Source: Calliopum simillimum (lineage: Eukaryota > Arthropoda > Insecta > Diptera > Lauxaniidae). From it: a stretch of 64,000 nt of DNA. The stretch covers positions 96,300,897-96,364,896 of the forward strand of contig OX638370.1 in NCBI GenBank assembly GCA_951812925.1, written 5' to 3'. The notes beneath the pieces were generated by a model. It did not search any database. It was not told the origin of the DNA and worked only from the letters and a program-made list of their open reading frames with translations. Below are positions 1 to 12,939 of the stretch, piece by piece. A program made the position numbers and the translations under genes. Each line of letters opens with the position of its first letter. The first letter of the stretch is position 1.

Positions 1-173
1 TTAAACGAAATTGCTAATTTTATCAAAGATTTTACTCTTCGATTTAAAAAAAAAAATTATAAAAAAACTTTGAATTTGACAAATTTTAAGATTATTTTTA
101 GAATGGGCAAACGATGGGATCAAGTTTTTTTAAATTTTTAATTTAACAAAAAAGTAAGTGAACGAGCACTAAA

Positions 174-1627
174 ATATTCTTAGTTGCCGGAAGGGTGAAA
201 ATGTTCACCGACTTCCACTATCTTCACCTCTTCAATATTTTTCTCAAACTCACTTACTACCCCATTTTTTCCACCCTTTCCTATTTGCCGTGAGAGGAAA
301 ACTGTGCACAGGCCCCCATTAAATTTTCATCTTCAAAATTTTTTCGAATGTACTAACCCTTTTTATCTACTCCTTAACCCCTTGAGACTGAAGCCTAGAC
401 CATTTGAGATATCGAAAAATGAACTTCGGATTAAGTTTTCTATTGTTTAAATTAAGAAAAAAAAGTAGGTCCCGAAAAGCGCTTTATAGCCGGAAATGAT
501 GTAGTCATATTACACAGTGCAGCAAAAAAAATTCGAAAATATTTTTGAATACCATTCCTAAAAGCACATGATGTTACTAGTAAAACCCTATCTGCGTTTC
601 GCTTGTTTGGCTCCAGGTCGAATTTTATAGTACTATAAAAATTGCTTCAAAACTGTTGCCACGGCTATTAGTCGTAAACCGTTTGAGATTCTGTTTTTCT
701 ATCTTCAACGAAGTTATAGATATAGACTAAAGGAAAGAAAGTGCTCCAATAACTCACCCGAAGAAATTGGGTTTTGGGCCTTAAAATCACAAAAATATCG
801 AAAAATTGTACCATTTTGGTCCCGTTTTGTATTTTGCCAAAAAATTAAAACAAAATTTTAGCCAAGACCTTACTGGACAACTCTTTAGAGCATATCAATA
901 GCATTCGAGCACTCCTTGATACTAATTTTGATTAAAACATTGATGTATCAAAAAATGCTTGGGGTCCTATGTGACCCCATCGGTCTCAAGGGGTTAAGGA
1001 GGCTCCCATACAAAATTTTGATAAAAAAATAAAAAAAAAAAAATTCCTCATTGCCGGGAGAGGGTGAAAATGTTCACCGACTTTTCTGCACCAATAATTT
1101 TTTTAGAATGGTTTATGTTGATTATTTGAAAATTATACTTATTTTATGAACTTTAGTCATTATTTTCTCAAACATATTATCCCTTTTTTTTTCACTAATA
1201 TAGGGGGCTCCCATACAAAATTTTGACAAAAATACCAAAAAAATTCCTCATTGCCGGGTGAGGGAAAAAATGTTCACTGGCTCCCATTAATTTTTTCTCC
1301 TTAAAATTTTTCTTGAACATGCCATTATCTTTGTTCCACCCCTTAAGTGCCCTCCCATACAAAATTTAGATAGAAATAATCACCTTTGTATGGGAGTGCA
1401 TAAAAGGGGCTAACATTTTCGGAAAAATTGTTGGAGAAAAAAACATTAATGGAGATCTGTGAAATTTTTTTTCTTCTTCTGGCAACTATGAGTTTTTTAT
1501 AGAATTTTTGTAGGTGCACCCCCTTAAGTAGTGGAAAAAAATAGGGTAGTATATTTAAAACAAGCATTGGAGAGGAAAATGAATGGGGGTCGGTGAACAT
1601 TTCTAACCTTTTCCGGCAACAAAGAAT
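174..1627. mobile_element. Foldback-type element with GCCGG ends and internal modules
   Basis: The left side (TTGCCGGAAGGGTGAAAATG, near 183) reappears inverted at the right (near 1590-1625), both followed inward by 'TTCACCGAC'. Between them, modules of about 200 bp repeat, combining a 'gtgaaaatgttcaccgac' word with 'ctcccatacaaaattt'. The outer limits are uncertain because similarity fades outside the GCCGG words and no target duplication is clear. No coding sequence was seen. The same kind of module (CCGACCCCCATTA plus CTCCCATACAAAATTT) builds the element at 53944-55442, so the two are probably related non-autonomous DNA transposons. It is interrupted by a TTAA-flanked insertion at 378-993. 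Confidence 0.6.
378..993. mobile_element. piggyBac-like MITE flanked by TTAA
   Basis: A 616-bp segment starts CCCCTTGAGAC and ends GTCTCAAGGGG. These are perfect inverted ends, flanked on both sides by TTAA (374-377 and 994-997). TTAA target duplication and ends beginning CCC are hallmarks of the piggyBac superfamily. There is no transposase frame, so it would be non-autonomous. It sits inside the foldback element at 174-1627. Removing it and one TTAA restores 'ccttaaggaggctcccatac', like the uninterrupted module near 1338 ('ccttaagtgccctcccatac'). Confidence 0.75.
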
Positions 1628-3293
1628 AAACGGTAAATTGTATGTATAGACCATACAATTCCCTGTAAATAGGTGGTTTTGCTTTTTTCATGCGACTCAT
1701 CGTTCATCAGTTTTGGCACTTTAAAAATCAAAATATTGCTATGCACACTAATACACCAGATTTATGAATTAACGGGCTTTACCACTTTTATAATATGAAT
1801 ATCTCCTAAACTATAAGTCGTAAGAAAACAGCTCTGAGGAGTCTTTTATAGGAAATCCCCAGGGCTACAAAACTGACATGCACTATTTTTTTGAAAAAGT
1901 CACCGTTTGGAAAATAGTTGCAAAACACGCAGACACGAGATTTTATGAGACTTTTGAGACAACTTTTAGAACACTATAACGAAGGTGTATATAAATAAGT
2001 ACGTACGAATTTTCAGCATATTATCTCTCATTCCATGATTTACCCATTTTTTTTTTTTTTTTTTTTTTTGCTAATTCGACTGGCCTAAAAGTTTCAACTG
2101 AAAAACATGAGGTTTGTAATACTACATAGTTTACTATTCTGAATACTACTTAGATTTTTTCTAGTTGAAGAATTTGATTACTAAGTTTTTATTTTAGACT
2201 CCAACGCAAAACTTTTCATAAATTTACAGACAAAACCGTGAGCGGAAAAAACTTAAGTTTTATTTTGAAGCTTTTACGCTAATTTAAATGGAAATTTGGC
2301 TATACCGTGACACGCCTTCAAGGAATTTCAAGTGTTTGTGGTTTGCTTCTTTGCTAGTTAAAATTACCGATTGTTTTTCATAAAATCGCCCATATGGCTA
2401 ACTAACTCGGTTTGTGCATAACTAAACATATACTAAGTAAATCGCCATATTTTGTCAACAAGCATATATCAGATGACATGTTGGGTAAAGCGTACAGTTC
2501 AGTGCTTTTGTAAACGCCAAGAAAATTGCACAAAGCAAAACAAAAATTGGGAGGCTGGTTTGCGTTACGTTTCAAGACCCAATACAGTTTTATAAAGTAT
2601 CCAAGCAAGTAGGAATGGACTATAAAAATGATATTCAGGAAATGTCAAAAGCGCAAAAGTACAAGTTGCATAACTTCAAAATATAAATCATCTGGAAAAC
2701 ATTTGTACCATAAGTAAAAAACAACAAATTTGTTATTTATTATAAATTAAAATTTTCTGATTTTTATTTTTTTGGAATGGTGTGAACATTAAAGAAAATG
2801 GCCAAAAGATGCACTACAATTTAAGTGTCATAAATGTTGACAACATTTTTGTAGAAAATATCACAACGCGTGGGCCAGCAAATAAATATTAATCTTCCGA
2901 AAAAAATCTAAAGAAAAAAAAAATTAATAAAATTTAGCGAAATGGAAAACTTTGGAAAATCGAATGTGAAAGAAAAAGTTAACAAAAAAATATTTGCTGT
3001 GAGAAATCAAGAAAAAAAGTCATTTAAATAAAATTTATCGAAGACAACTGTTGAGTAAACACGTAATGGCAAATTTGTTGCTGTGGCTGCTGCTGCTACT
3101 TTGTTGTCAATAAAATGAAAACACGGCAATATTGCTAGTAGCATTAACCCATTGTTGTGTTAGATTGAGGTATTAGAGGGTTATGAAGACCAAAAAATCT
3201 ATTCAAATATAAAAGCATGCACTGTGCAGTGAGATAGTCTTCTGAAGTAAAAAGCAAATTTGTTTCCCGATTTTTAGCACAAGAGGTTGAAAA
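1628..3293. other. Non-coding AT-rich stretch
   Basis: No supported gene. It contains a ~21-base T run near 2048, short A runs, and scattered short open frames without codon structure. 'gctgtggctgctgctgctac' near 3080 is a short microsatellite. Confidence 0.6.
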
Positions 3294-4245
3294 TAACCCT
3301 GCAGTAAGAATGTGAGAAAAGTCCACAAAAAATACTAGTTCACGGTTAGTACTATCCCAGAACTAGTGAAAAAGGGATGCAGCGGGTGCCAGTTTGATAT
3401 CAGTTTGTAGTTTAAGGAGGCAAATAAATTTGAATCGTATTGAAAACAAAATACAATTTTCGTTCTTGCTTTTGAAATTAGTGATAAGCAAACCAAGACC
3501 ATAGGAGTCTTGGTCTTGTTCTTGCATATAGAGTCTTGTTCTTGATCTTGGTCTTGGTCTTGATCTTGGTCTTTAAGTCATGGTCTTGGTATTGAAAAAG
3601 TTTCTAAGGATTGTTGAGTATTCAAAACTTTTAAACTTTATTTGTACAGTTGCAGTTGGTTTTTCAAGATGCAAAATTTCGAATTGAGATATGATTTTAT
3701 GCTTGAAAGGGGCGTGACACACCTATTGACTATAAATTCACAAGAATAAAAAGCTGTCTTGGTCTTGATGAACATCGTGAGCAAGATCAAGATCATAGCA
3801 GTCTTCGTCTTGGTCTTGCAATGATACCAGCGTCTTGGTCTTGGTTTTGTTCTTGCAAAATTACCAAGACCAAGAGCAAGAATCAAGACCAAGACTAATA
3901 ATTTGTGTTTTGTATCAAAATAAATTGTGGAAAAAAAATGAAAATAATGAATTCATTTTTGTTAATTGTTGTTATTTTAAGAAAATATAAACTCAAATCA
4001 ATAAAAAAAATTTACTATATGTTGACTACACACGACACCACTGGTTGAAGACTAGTTGTTAAAATACTACTTCACACCACAACTAACCCGAAAAGTGTCA
4101 ATTGAAATTTCTTAGGACATCAGCACACAAAAAAGAACATTTACTTATATGCAAAAGGGGTTCAACTCGGACTAGAACTGGTTGATAAAGGACTAGTTAT
4201 TGAACTACACTTAAACTACCCCATTTATCTGCAGGGTAGTTTGGC
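3294..4245. mobile_element. CCCTGCAG-ended repeat, copy A (interrupted)
   Basis: It begins ACCCTGCAGTAAGAATGTGA and ends near CTGCAGGGTAG, giving short inverted ends. The interior (tactagttca...agtactatccc; 'gttgactacacacgacacca'; 'actagttgttaaaatactac') matches 27522-28092 over most of its length. Copy A is split at 3479-3899 by a CTTGGTCTTG-rich insertion that is absent from the 27.5-kb copy. No coding capacity was seen; it is probably a non-autonomous DNA transposon of unknown superfamily. Confidence 0.65.
3479..3899. mobile_element. CTTGGT-rich insertion nested in copy A
   Basis: About 420 bp sits between the two halves of the 3294-4245 repeat, at a point where the paralogous copy at 27.7 kb is continuous. 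It is bounded by short inverted words (TTAGT / ACTAA). Both ends carry inverted clusters of 'cttggtctt' and 'accaagacc', around a middle containing 'gaaaggggcgtgacacacct'. A reversed, rearranged relative lies at 8640-8850. Confidence 0.6.
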
Positions 4246-4409
4246 GATCTTTTGGTAACATTTTGAGAAATTTACTTTCCTCAGATTAAATTATGGCTAA
4301 TTTAAAGTAACTTGATACAATTTTAATTGTTTTTTGGTACAGAAAATTATTTAGATTTTTGTAAAACATTAACAAAATCACAAAAACAAGGCAAAATGCA
4401 TAAAATAAA

Positions 4410-5290
4410 CTAGTAAGGGTGTAAAATTTGGCTTGGCCAAACATTAAATACCCTACACTGCAGTATTTTTAAAATTTTGCTCATATGGGAGGAGCTACGC
4501 TCTCTTGTCCGAGTTCACCCAGTTTTTGTTCAGAGCTTGCATTTATAGTTTTTAGTGTCCGAGTGAAAAACGTTTTCAGTATAGCGTTTTGAAGCTTTTG
4601 CTTATATAGGAGGTGCCACGCCCTTTTGTCCGAGCTCGTCTAGTCTTTAGTATTTGAGTGAAGTTTGGTTGGATTATCTCAAAAAACTCTTTCAGTATAG
4701 CATTTGGAAACTTTTGCTAATATAAAGTGACACGCCCCCTTGTCCGATTTCACCCAATTTTTGTTGAGAGCTTTCATTTATGATTCTTAGTGTCTGAGTT
4801 GAATTTGGTTTGAATATCTTAAAAAACGCTTTCAGTATAGCGATTTGAAGCTTTTGCTTATATGGGAGGTGCCACGCCCTCTTGTACGAATTCGTTCAGT
4901 TTTTTTTTTAGAGCTTGCGCTTACAGTTTTTAGTATTTATGTGTATTTTGATTGCATTGTCGTGAAAAATACTAAAATTGCATTTTGAACATATTTTTTG
5001 TATGGGCGGTAGGCGTGTCCGTTGACCGATTTCGCTCATTTTCAATCCCCCGAGCTAACTTTGACGACGGAGGCTGTGTACCAATTTCATTGAATTATCT
5101 TGCTTAGTTTTCCCAAAAAATGTATTTCCACACACAGCCGTTACCCAGCCAGACAGACGGACATGGCTATATCGACTCAGGAGGTGACGCTGATCAAGAA
5201 TATATATACTTTTCTATATCTGCCACGCCTCCTTCTCTGCGTTACAAACGGAAGGACAAAGTGAATATACCCTGGGTGTAGGGTATAAAA
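4410..5290 (-). mobile_element. Helitron/INE-1-like element, copy 1
   Basis: Read on the minus strand it starts with a palindrome (TATACCCTACACCCAGGGTA, near 5285) and has a core containing CGATATAGCCATGTCCGTCT. It then has about three ~142-bp tandem units with GGCGTGGCACCTCC, and ends with a hairpin (TTTGGC/GCCAAA) followed by ACCCTTACTAG. A 3' hairpin before CTRR is the Helitron end structure. The core resembles Drosophila INE-1/DINE-1 as I recall it. It is non-autonomous; no Rep or helicase was seen. Confidence 0.75.
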
Positions 5291-7661
5291 AGGATAATAT
5301 CAATGAGATACAACATCAGGGCGGTGCATAACAAGGGGAAAATAAAAAATTAGAACTGTTGCACGTGCATCATTTTTCTTTTTTACTGTGATTCTCAACA
5401 AGTCTATGCTAAAGGTTAAATAAAGTAAGCTTGAAAGTTCTATTAGATGTTGGCAAATTCGTCTGATGATATAACATGTATTTGGTATTGAAACGTAACG
5501 AAAACCAGCATTCCAATAATTTTTTTTTTTTTTTTTTTTTCTTTATGCATTTTGATTTGTTTTTGTAATTTTGTTGGCGTTTTACATAAACACACCCGCA
5601 GTAAGTTCAAACCAACAATGCAACTTGATATATCCGTACCATAATTACGCATTGCTGCATAGAATGGGTTAAAATACAAACACAATTTTCTACAGAATTT
5701 AAATAAAAGAAACAAAACTCATCACATTTTGTAAAATATCTCATGTAATGAAGTAAAAAATTGTTAAAGAAAAATTTCACAAAAAGCAAAAAAAAAAAAA
5801 TTGGAAGCAGCAGCAGCAAACAACATCAAATAAAGGAAATAAAATTAAATCTTTATTTTGTTGTTGTTGCTGTTGGTGTCGTTTTTGATGCGCAGGATGA
5901 GCTGCCAACAATGTTAATGTTGCCGTTTTTCTATCGCTGGCTGGCTGGCTGCTTTGTACTAAATGTTGCTAACGCGACGACTTGCGTTGCCGACTTTGTT
6001 GTTGCTGTTGCGCATGAAAAACTTTTTTAACAGTCAACATTTGGAAGCAAAAAAGAAAGAAAATGAGCAACAGCAACAACAACAACAATAACAATATATT
6101 GCCAGAGCAACGCATTCAAATGAATCTCTTAATTTACCACCCACCTATTTGAATGCAACAACAACAATAACAACAACAACATTTGTAACAACAACACACA
6201 AAAACGAAATGAAAATTAACATAAAAAATGTGGAAAAAATGTTGGGTAAAAAACTTCGTCGTGGGTGTTTATTTAATGCGTCCCTGAAGAAACGTAATGA
6301 AAGAAGCGAACAAAAAAAAACGAACAACAAAATCAACATGGCGCGCAGCTCCATTGTAATTATTACACGGAACTCGTTATCGTTACTCGATATTATGACA
6401 TATCGAAATGAATGAATGAATAAAGTACGTTTTTGTATACCCCCAACTTTGACGAGATGTATGGATTGAAACACGAGCATGGGGGGGAACCTTTATTGAG
6501 AAAAAAGTATTTCGAGGTAGTATTGAATGTAACTCTCACACGGCTTTTTGATGTTAAAATGGCAGTTGGGTTACAAATTAAAACTAACAATTATTTTTGA
6601 ACTAAAGACATATTAAAAAAATAATAAAGCTAAGGCTCTTCAGTAAGAGTGGGGGGGTCAAAATGACCCACTTGCAAGGGTCTTAGAGGGTTAAAATTTA
6701 TAAAAAAAAGTTATTTCTTCTTGTATACATCTGCAGTTGATTTTGATTTTTTGTTAATTTTTTCGAAAAAAAAAAATGTTTTTTTTAGAAATCAATTTAT
6801 TTCGCCGAAACTAACAAACCAACCAAAAAGTAATGTGAGTATCATTTGTAGGTAATTTAATAACCTTTAATATGACATATAATATATTTGAATACAAACA
6901 TTAGTTCTTGAGATATTTGTATTTAAATGGAACTATCTTTTTTTTTTGGTCCAAAAACCGAAAATGACCGATATTTCGAAAACGACACGAAATAAAAAAA
7001 AAATAATTTTCGAAATCAGCAGCCCATTTTACACACAAAATGAATAATGGCATTCCCTGGGGAAAAAATTTTTACTCATTTGTTGCATAGTGTAATTTGA
7101 GCGATTGATAAATTATGGGGTTTCCAACGAGAAAACTTTTTTACAACTAAGTGTTCATGCAAAATCGAATGTATTGAAGTGGCACAACAACAGATTTTAA
7201 ATGAACTTCGTGGAATTTGTCGACGACCGAATTACGACCACGATCGAATTCACTATACCAGCCATATACTGAGGTTTTTTATGATGCTTTATCGCCATAC
7301 AAAGAACTGAATTCATCGACATATTCTTGTTGAGATGATCCACGTTGAAAATAGTGAAAAATAATCCAACGAAAACCTTCTCTTGAGATTTCCATTTTTT
7401 GGCAAAATCGATTTTCTTAACGCACTGTAAACAAAACCAATAGCACTTATACATCAAAACGTAAAGAGTACGTTTATGCTAAAAAATTCCAAACTTTATT
7501 ATGGTGTTGCCAGATTTTAGCTATTGACATAAGTGTTGCCAGTTCCCGAAATATTAAAAGTGCCCTACGTACAACAAATAATTTGGATTTGAAAAATGCT
7601 TCTCTCAAAATAAAAAGTTTTTAATTTGTAGGTGTTCTTAAAACTCTAAAGAACAATTATA
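5291..7661. other. Non-coding, low-complexity stretch with dispersed repeat pieces
   Basis: It contains a T run (5521-5540), CAA/TTG runs (5800-6210), and segments with relatives elsewhere: 5395-5500 resembles 33595-33720, and 5540-5640 resembles 28975-29080. A word 'gggtcaaaatgaccc' near 6655 and 'gagggttaaaa' near 6688 could be one end of a TTAA-type element, but no partner end was found. No gene can be supported. Confidence 0.5.
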
Positions 7662-8563
7662 ACACAGGTTTACAAAAAAAAAAATGTCATGGCGTTTTGA
7701 CCATACTATGTGTGTCCTAGCGACTTTGACGTCTTGAATCCGAATCCCGGGTCCGTTTTTTTCCAGAACGTCTGAGAAAAAATATTTCAAGGTCATATGG
7801 AAGTCATGTGTCGTTTAGTGATAAATTCGATAAAATTCTGAAACTAATTTTTTATTATTGAATTCTTCGTTTTTTAAAAGAATATGTGATCAAAAACGTT
7901 ATTTCGGACTTATTTTCGGAGAAATAGCCATCGGATGATCCGGATATATCTTCTATGAAAACCGCTATAAGTTGGGAACCCCTGGATGGATTTGTAAAAT
8001 ATTGATGTCATATGAAAGGTATTTTAACAGCCTATAAAAGTGTTTCGAGCATATTTTCAATTGGATTCATAGTTTTCGAGATATGAGCTTTTTTGAAATT
8101 TTGTGAAATTTTTCAATTGCAGCAACAAATAAATCAACGACACCAACAACAACAGCAACAAAACCATCAAAAAATAATAACAACAACAAAATACCTTTTA
8201 TATGACGCCAATATTTTCCAAATCCATCCAGGGGTCATAAGTTTTTCATAGAAGATATATATTCTGATCTTCCGATGGCTATATTTCCGAAACTAGGTCC
8301 GAGATACCCTTTTTGATCACATATTCTTTTTAAGACCTAAGAGGTCAATGATTAAAAATTAGTTTCAGAATTTTAGCGAATTTATCACTAAACGACACAT
8401 GAACCCCGTTTTGAGCTCCATATGCCCTTGAAATCTTTTTTCTCAGACGTTCTGGAAAAAAACGGACCCGGGATTCGGATTAAGAACATCAAAGCCCCTA
8501 GGAAACACATAGTCTGATCAAAACGCCATGACATTTTTTTTTTTTTTTTTTGTAAACCTGTGT
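7662..8563. mobile_element. Long foldback element (902 bp)
   Basis: Inverted ends ACACAGGTTTACA (7662) and TGTAAACCTGTGT (to 8563) continue as long imperfect arms. The left arm is about 7662-8025 and the right about 8188-8563. Paired words are ATGTCATGGCGTTTTGA, CCCGGGTCCGTTTTT, AGAACGTCTGAGAAAA and CCCCTGGATGGATTT. The ~162-bp loop contains a CAA/CAG-rich run. Flanks read ...TATAA and TAATT..., so a short TAA target duplication is possible but not secure. No coding sequence; non-autonomous DNA transposon. Confidence 0.75.
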
Positions 8564-8639
8564 AATTAAAATTTATTTTCTAAATTAAGTCTCCATAGAT
8601 CTACAGAGACGCTAAAAGATGTGTAGCCATATGGCTACA

Positions 8640-8850
8640 AATGACCGAAAGGGTTAAAACAAAAACTGCTCTTCAGTTATAGCTAATAGGTGTATCACGC
8701 CCCTTTCAAGCATACTCAACAATTTTTAGAAATTTTCTTAAGACGTATACCAAAATCAAGACTTGATGTCCAAGATCTAAGTCCAAGACTCAATGTCCAA
8801 AACCAAGACGGCTATGGTCGCGGTCTATGTCTAGGTTTTCTCATCATTAT
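8640..8850. repeat. Reversed fragment of the CTTGGT-rich element
   Basis: 'aataggtgtatcacgcccct' near 8685 is the reverse complement of the middle of the 3479-3899 insertion. It is followed by 'ctcaacaatttttagaaa' and a series of 'caagac'-type words, as in that insertion read backwards. Ends are not preserved. Confidence 0.5.
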
Positions 8851-11040
8851 ATATAATATTCGGTCTGGAATGAAAAAAACAAGTTTTAACCACTAACGAA
8901 CTTTAACTTGTAATTCTCTTTTGCAAAAATGATAGATAGTCTATTTTCCGGTGGTTTTTTGTCGTTCTTTTTTTTCGTTTCAAAAATTTAATGAATGTCA
9001 CTGTCGTCTGATGTCAAATTGGATAACGCTGGAAGACTTGTAGCCAACTCGAAAAAATGCAAATTTTCTTTATTATGCACCAACGCCATATAACTTAAAT
9101 TTTGAATCAGATCAAATTCTAGAATTTCTGAATCTTAAAAAAATACAAAGTTCTTTGTTAAGAAGATTTCCATCCAATGTATGCTTCGACATTATGGTAC
9201 GAAAGGCAACATCAGTAGCAGATTCTTTGCTGCGTTTTTTCGTGTAAGCACTTTAATTTGGCTTGATTTTTTTTAGGTATTGTCGATTGAATTTTTTTTT
9301 TATCTTTATTTCTTATTTTTGTACTTCGTCTTAATTATTTTGTTGCTTGAACATTAAAAATGGCGTCTCAAAATGTCAATGCATTATATATACGAGTAAT
9401 ACGACGATTACAGTGAAATTTTTGCTACGATGATTTTGTAATTTCGCATTTTGGTCTGTTGTTGGCTGCATGAAAAAAATATTTTCATTTCAATTAAAGC
9501 AAATAAATTGCAGAGCAAAAAAAAAGAAAAAACAACAAAAAAACCTCAACAAAAAGTATTGCCAATTAAAAGTTTGTTTGAGTCACAGACAGACCGGTCA
9601 AAATGACATTAAATGAAAAACAAAAAAAAAAAAAAAACAAAATGCTGCAACACACACAGTTGAGCAGCGCAAATCAAAGATGGCGTTTGGTACAAACACA
9701 CACACACAAACAACTACAAAATGAACTTTTGTGTAAGCAACAGGCAAGAAATTTCTTGGCTGAAAGCCAAAGTGTACCAACTGTAGATGATGAAGAAAAA
9801 AAACAAAATTTTTAACCAAAATGTTTTTCTTAAATTTTTTTCGAATTTTCGTCTTATTTTTTTTTTGTTTTTTACATACATATATCAGCTAGATAGTTGT
9901 TTGTATATGTTGTTTTTGTTATTATAGGATTTCTGTTTTTGTTGTGGCTGCTGTTGCTGCTGTTGTTGTTGTTGTTGTTGTGATTTTAGTCACTTTAGCG
10001 TGAGTGAGTTGCCATCAACCGCGCATTTTTCTAAAGTGGAAAATGTCATCGTTCTACTTTGAAATATTTTCATTTTCATCTTCTTCTTTTTCTGCTTTCG
10101 AGAAAAGTTCTATCTGCGGTGGTGTTTTCTATTATTTTTGTGTCTTTTTCTTGGCAAATTCTTTTTTCATGGATGAATGCGCCTATCTGAGGTTGAACGG
10201 ATTAAGATGCTACAACGGTAGATTTACTTTTTGAATATTTTTGTTTAAGAATTTGATTTATTCTTCTTAAGTCACTTTCCTCTCATGATGGGTAGGTGAA
10301 ATGATTAAGAAAATAATTTTTAGAAATTATTCATGCACGTTGTACAAACCTCATTTTCGAAATTGAATAATAAGTCTTAGATAGTAATGTTTATGTTACA
10401 GACGAATAGAAATCAATACAATATCTTAAACATATACCCCACGCGGTATGCCTGAAATCAGTTGGATCTCAAGGTTCTGGCATTTCTTTTTTTTTTGCGG
10501 ATTTAAGTACTGTACGACGCATCGCGACGTACTTTATACCCATGCAAAATTTTTAAATTATCGCATAAGCTTTTTTGGAAAAAATCGGGGAACCCTCTTT
10601 ACACAATTTGATCCAAACAAGTTATATAACAAACGCCTGAAACTTTTTCGCTTTAAGCACACACATTTTTTTGATGTGATTTTACTCGTATTTATTGCTC
10701 GGAATTTATAAGGTCATCTTTTGAAGAAGAAGAACAGGGACGTTTCTCTATAGTTCGATGCGGAAGTCATTTCTGTTCGAATACCTAATCCAATACATAC
10801 TCCTTATAGCTCATTTTGAAGAGGGAAAATAGTACTAAGTGTTGCAATTAGTAGAAAAGAGTAATAGTAGAAAAAAATTCCGTGCGACCTCTATATGAAC
10901 CTTAAAAATTTTGTTATTGAACTTTTAGGTTAGAATATCTCAAAACTATACGTGATAGAGGAGTTCTGAGACAGGATTCGGATTCTTCACCGACAGCTAC
11001 ATCAACGATGAGTAAAATAAAATCAAAAATAAAGTCAATT
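8851..11040. other. Non-coding stretch with CAA/TTG microsatellites
   Basis: It contains A runs (9520, 9630), CA repeats (9650-9715) and a (TTG)n/(CTG)n stretch at 9940-9985. Short open frames here are lysine/asparagine- or phenylalanine-rich and track the simple sequence. I see no gene, RNA or clear transposon end. Confidence 0.5.
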
Positions 11041-12080
11041 TAGAGTTTAGAATGTACATCTTCTATGTATATAAAAATGTAGTGTGCGTGTGTTTGTCGT
11101 CTTATAACTTTGAAACCGCTAAACCGATCGAAACCATTTTCGCAGTATGTATTTGTTTTGTACTGCAGGTGGTTTATAGCCAAAGGGGGGATTGAGCGAG
11201 AGAAAATGGTAGCCCCCATACAAAAAAAAGTTTTAAAATGCTATATCTCTACAGGTATAGCAGATTTTGTTATAAAACTTGGTATGTCGATAAATGTTTT
11301 TGTTACCAATCATCGTGCAAAAAGTGGAGTGAAATGCGCAAGAGGATTTGTATCCATCATACAAAAAAATGACTTCAAATGCTATTTCTCTGTTGGAAAA
11401 GCATCTCTAGCTTTAAAACTTGGTACATCAATATAAATAGTGTCAACCATTAGTTTTGCAAAAAATTGCAGGGTTCGGCCATAAGGTTGTTGCGCACGCT
11501 ATACAAAAAAATTGGTTTAAATGATAAATTTTTGCATTAATAGCAGCTTTCGTTCAAATCGAACTCATCGCGCCACCTACGAAAAAAAGGGCAGAACAAC
11601 GTTTGCCGGGACCGTTAGTGCATATATAAAAATTAATGTTTGTATGTCTGTATGTCTATGTGTTCCTTATAGACTCCCAAACGGCTGGACCGATCACCGT
11701 GAAAATTTATATTTATAGGTTTTTTGGTACGGCACGTGTGTCTGCATTATTAGTTTTGTCGGTTTTTTTTTTCACCCAAGGGTCGTCTCCCCTAGGTGCC
11801 GGAACCAACAATTCTTTTTCTTTTTTTTTTGTGTTTTCTATGCGTTTCATGAGTTTTTACAACATTTTAGTGAAAAAAAAATTGTTTTCACCCAAGGGTC
11901 TCCCTGTCGACAGAACCAAAAAATTAAAAAAAAAAAAAATGTTTGGTTTTATCAACGCGTTTCATGATTTTTTACGACACTTAGTTGAAAAAATTTTTTT
12001 TAACCCAAGGGTCCCCTCTTGGATAGTTCGTTTTGGTATATGTATTAAAAGTTTCGGCACAATACAATTACAAACTTGTT
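11041..12080. repeat. Dispersed repeat with 'aaccgctaaaccgatcg' module
   Basis: Short units repeat here. 'cttataactttgaaaccgct' (near 11101) is followed by 'atacaaaaaaaagttttaaaatgctatatctct', and the same order recurs near 11360. A second module ('tgtatgtctgtatgtctatg', 11640) is followed by three 'cacccaaggGTC' units (11772, 11890, 12003). The small open frames over it are by-products of the repeats. No element ends were identified. Confidence 0.4.
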
Positions 12081-12096
12081 ACCACTGAATTATGTA

Positions 12097-12375
12097 TATG
12101 ATGAAGAGGTTAAAAATTTGTATATTAAGCAAATGTCTATCCAAACATAAATATTTTTACTAGAATTATAAAGTAAAAATACTTATACATTTTTCTGACT
12201 GAATGCATAATTTTACTTTGAGTATAGAAAAATGTTATCAGTTTTGAGTAAATAGTAGTTTATTATTTCTTACTACTTTACTTAAACGTATAACTTTTCG
12301 AAATCTTCAATTAGTTCATACATAACTAAGTACTCGAATGGAGTAAAAATTATGACACTAATTTTTCTCCATATA
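12097..12375. repeat. Dispersed repeat, paralogue of 60915-61440
   Basis: It shares long words with the 60.9-kb region: 'gcaaatgtctatccaaacat', 'tagaattataaagtaaaa' and 'gagtaaaaattatgacact'. No inverted ends or coding sequence. Confidence 0.55.
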
Positions 12376-12439
12376 GAGAGAGTTTTGTGGACACGTAATG
12401 CTTCAATTGAAGATGAAAGGCAGATCAAAGTTTTAAAAT

Positions 12440-12830
12440 AACTAGAATCGCCCAATGGTCAAAACTTGACCACAAATGTATTAAATAATGTTCGTACATT
12501 TTAGACAGTTTTAGTTCTTTTTTTGCTATTTGGTACAAAATACAAAATAGAAAAGCTCATTTATCATTCCTGGCACGATGACAAATGTGAAACGCAAAGG
12601 AAACATAAAACATAATGTCAGTGTTAGTCAGCTTTTTGTCTTTCTCTTTATATTGAAGAATTTGCATTTAATGACAAAATAATAAAATTATTTTAACTTT
12701 GTGCACATTTACACACAAATACTTTTCTAATGGTGTATAATTCAAAGCCGTGCTTCTTTTCTAACATAGTAAAAAAGGTAGGACAAATTTTTGTCTTGCG
12801 TATTAATATATTGATTTGATGCTTAAATGG
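12440..12830. repeat. Dispersed repeat, uninterrupted copy
   Basis: It corresponds, inverted, to two blocks flanking the Helitron-like element at 24603-25849. One block is 24430-24602 ('ttgcatttaatgacaaaata', 'cacaaatacttttctaatgg', 'taaaaaaggtaggacaaa'); the other is 25860-26100 ('aaaagctcatttatcattcc', 'caatggtcaaaacttgacca'). It therefore serves as the empty-site reference for that insertion. A more diverged relative lies near 17890-18000. Confidence 0.6.
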
Positions 12831-12939
12831 TTAATAGTCTTAGTATGCAAACTCCATTATCCTAAAGGTTTCATTATGTTTTTCTTCTCTTCTTATACGA
12901 GCTAAAATTGTATGTTACTTGTTTGAAACTTGGAATAAT

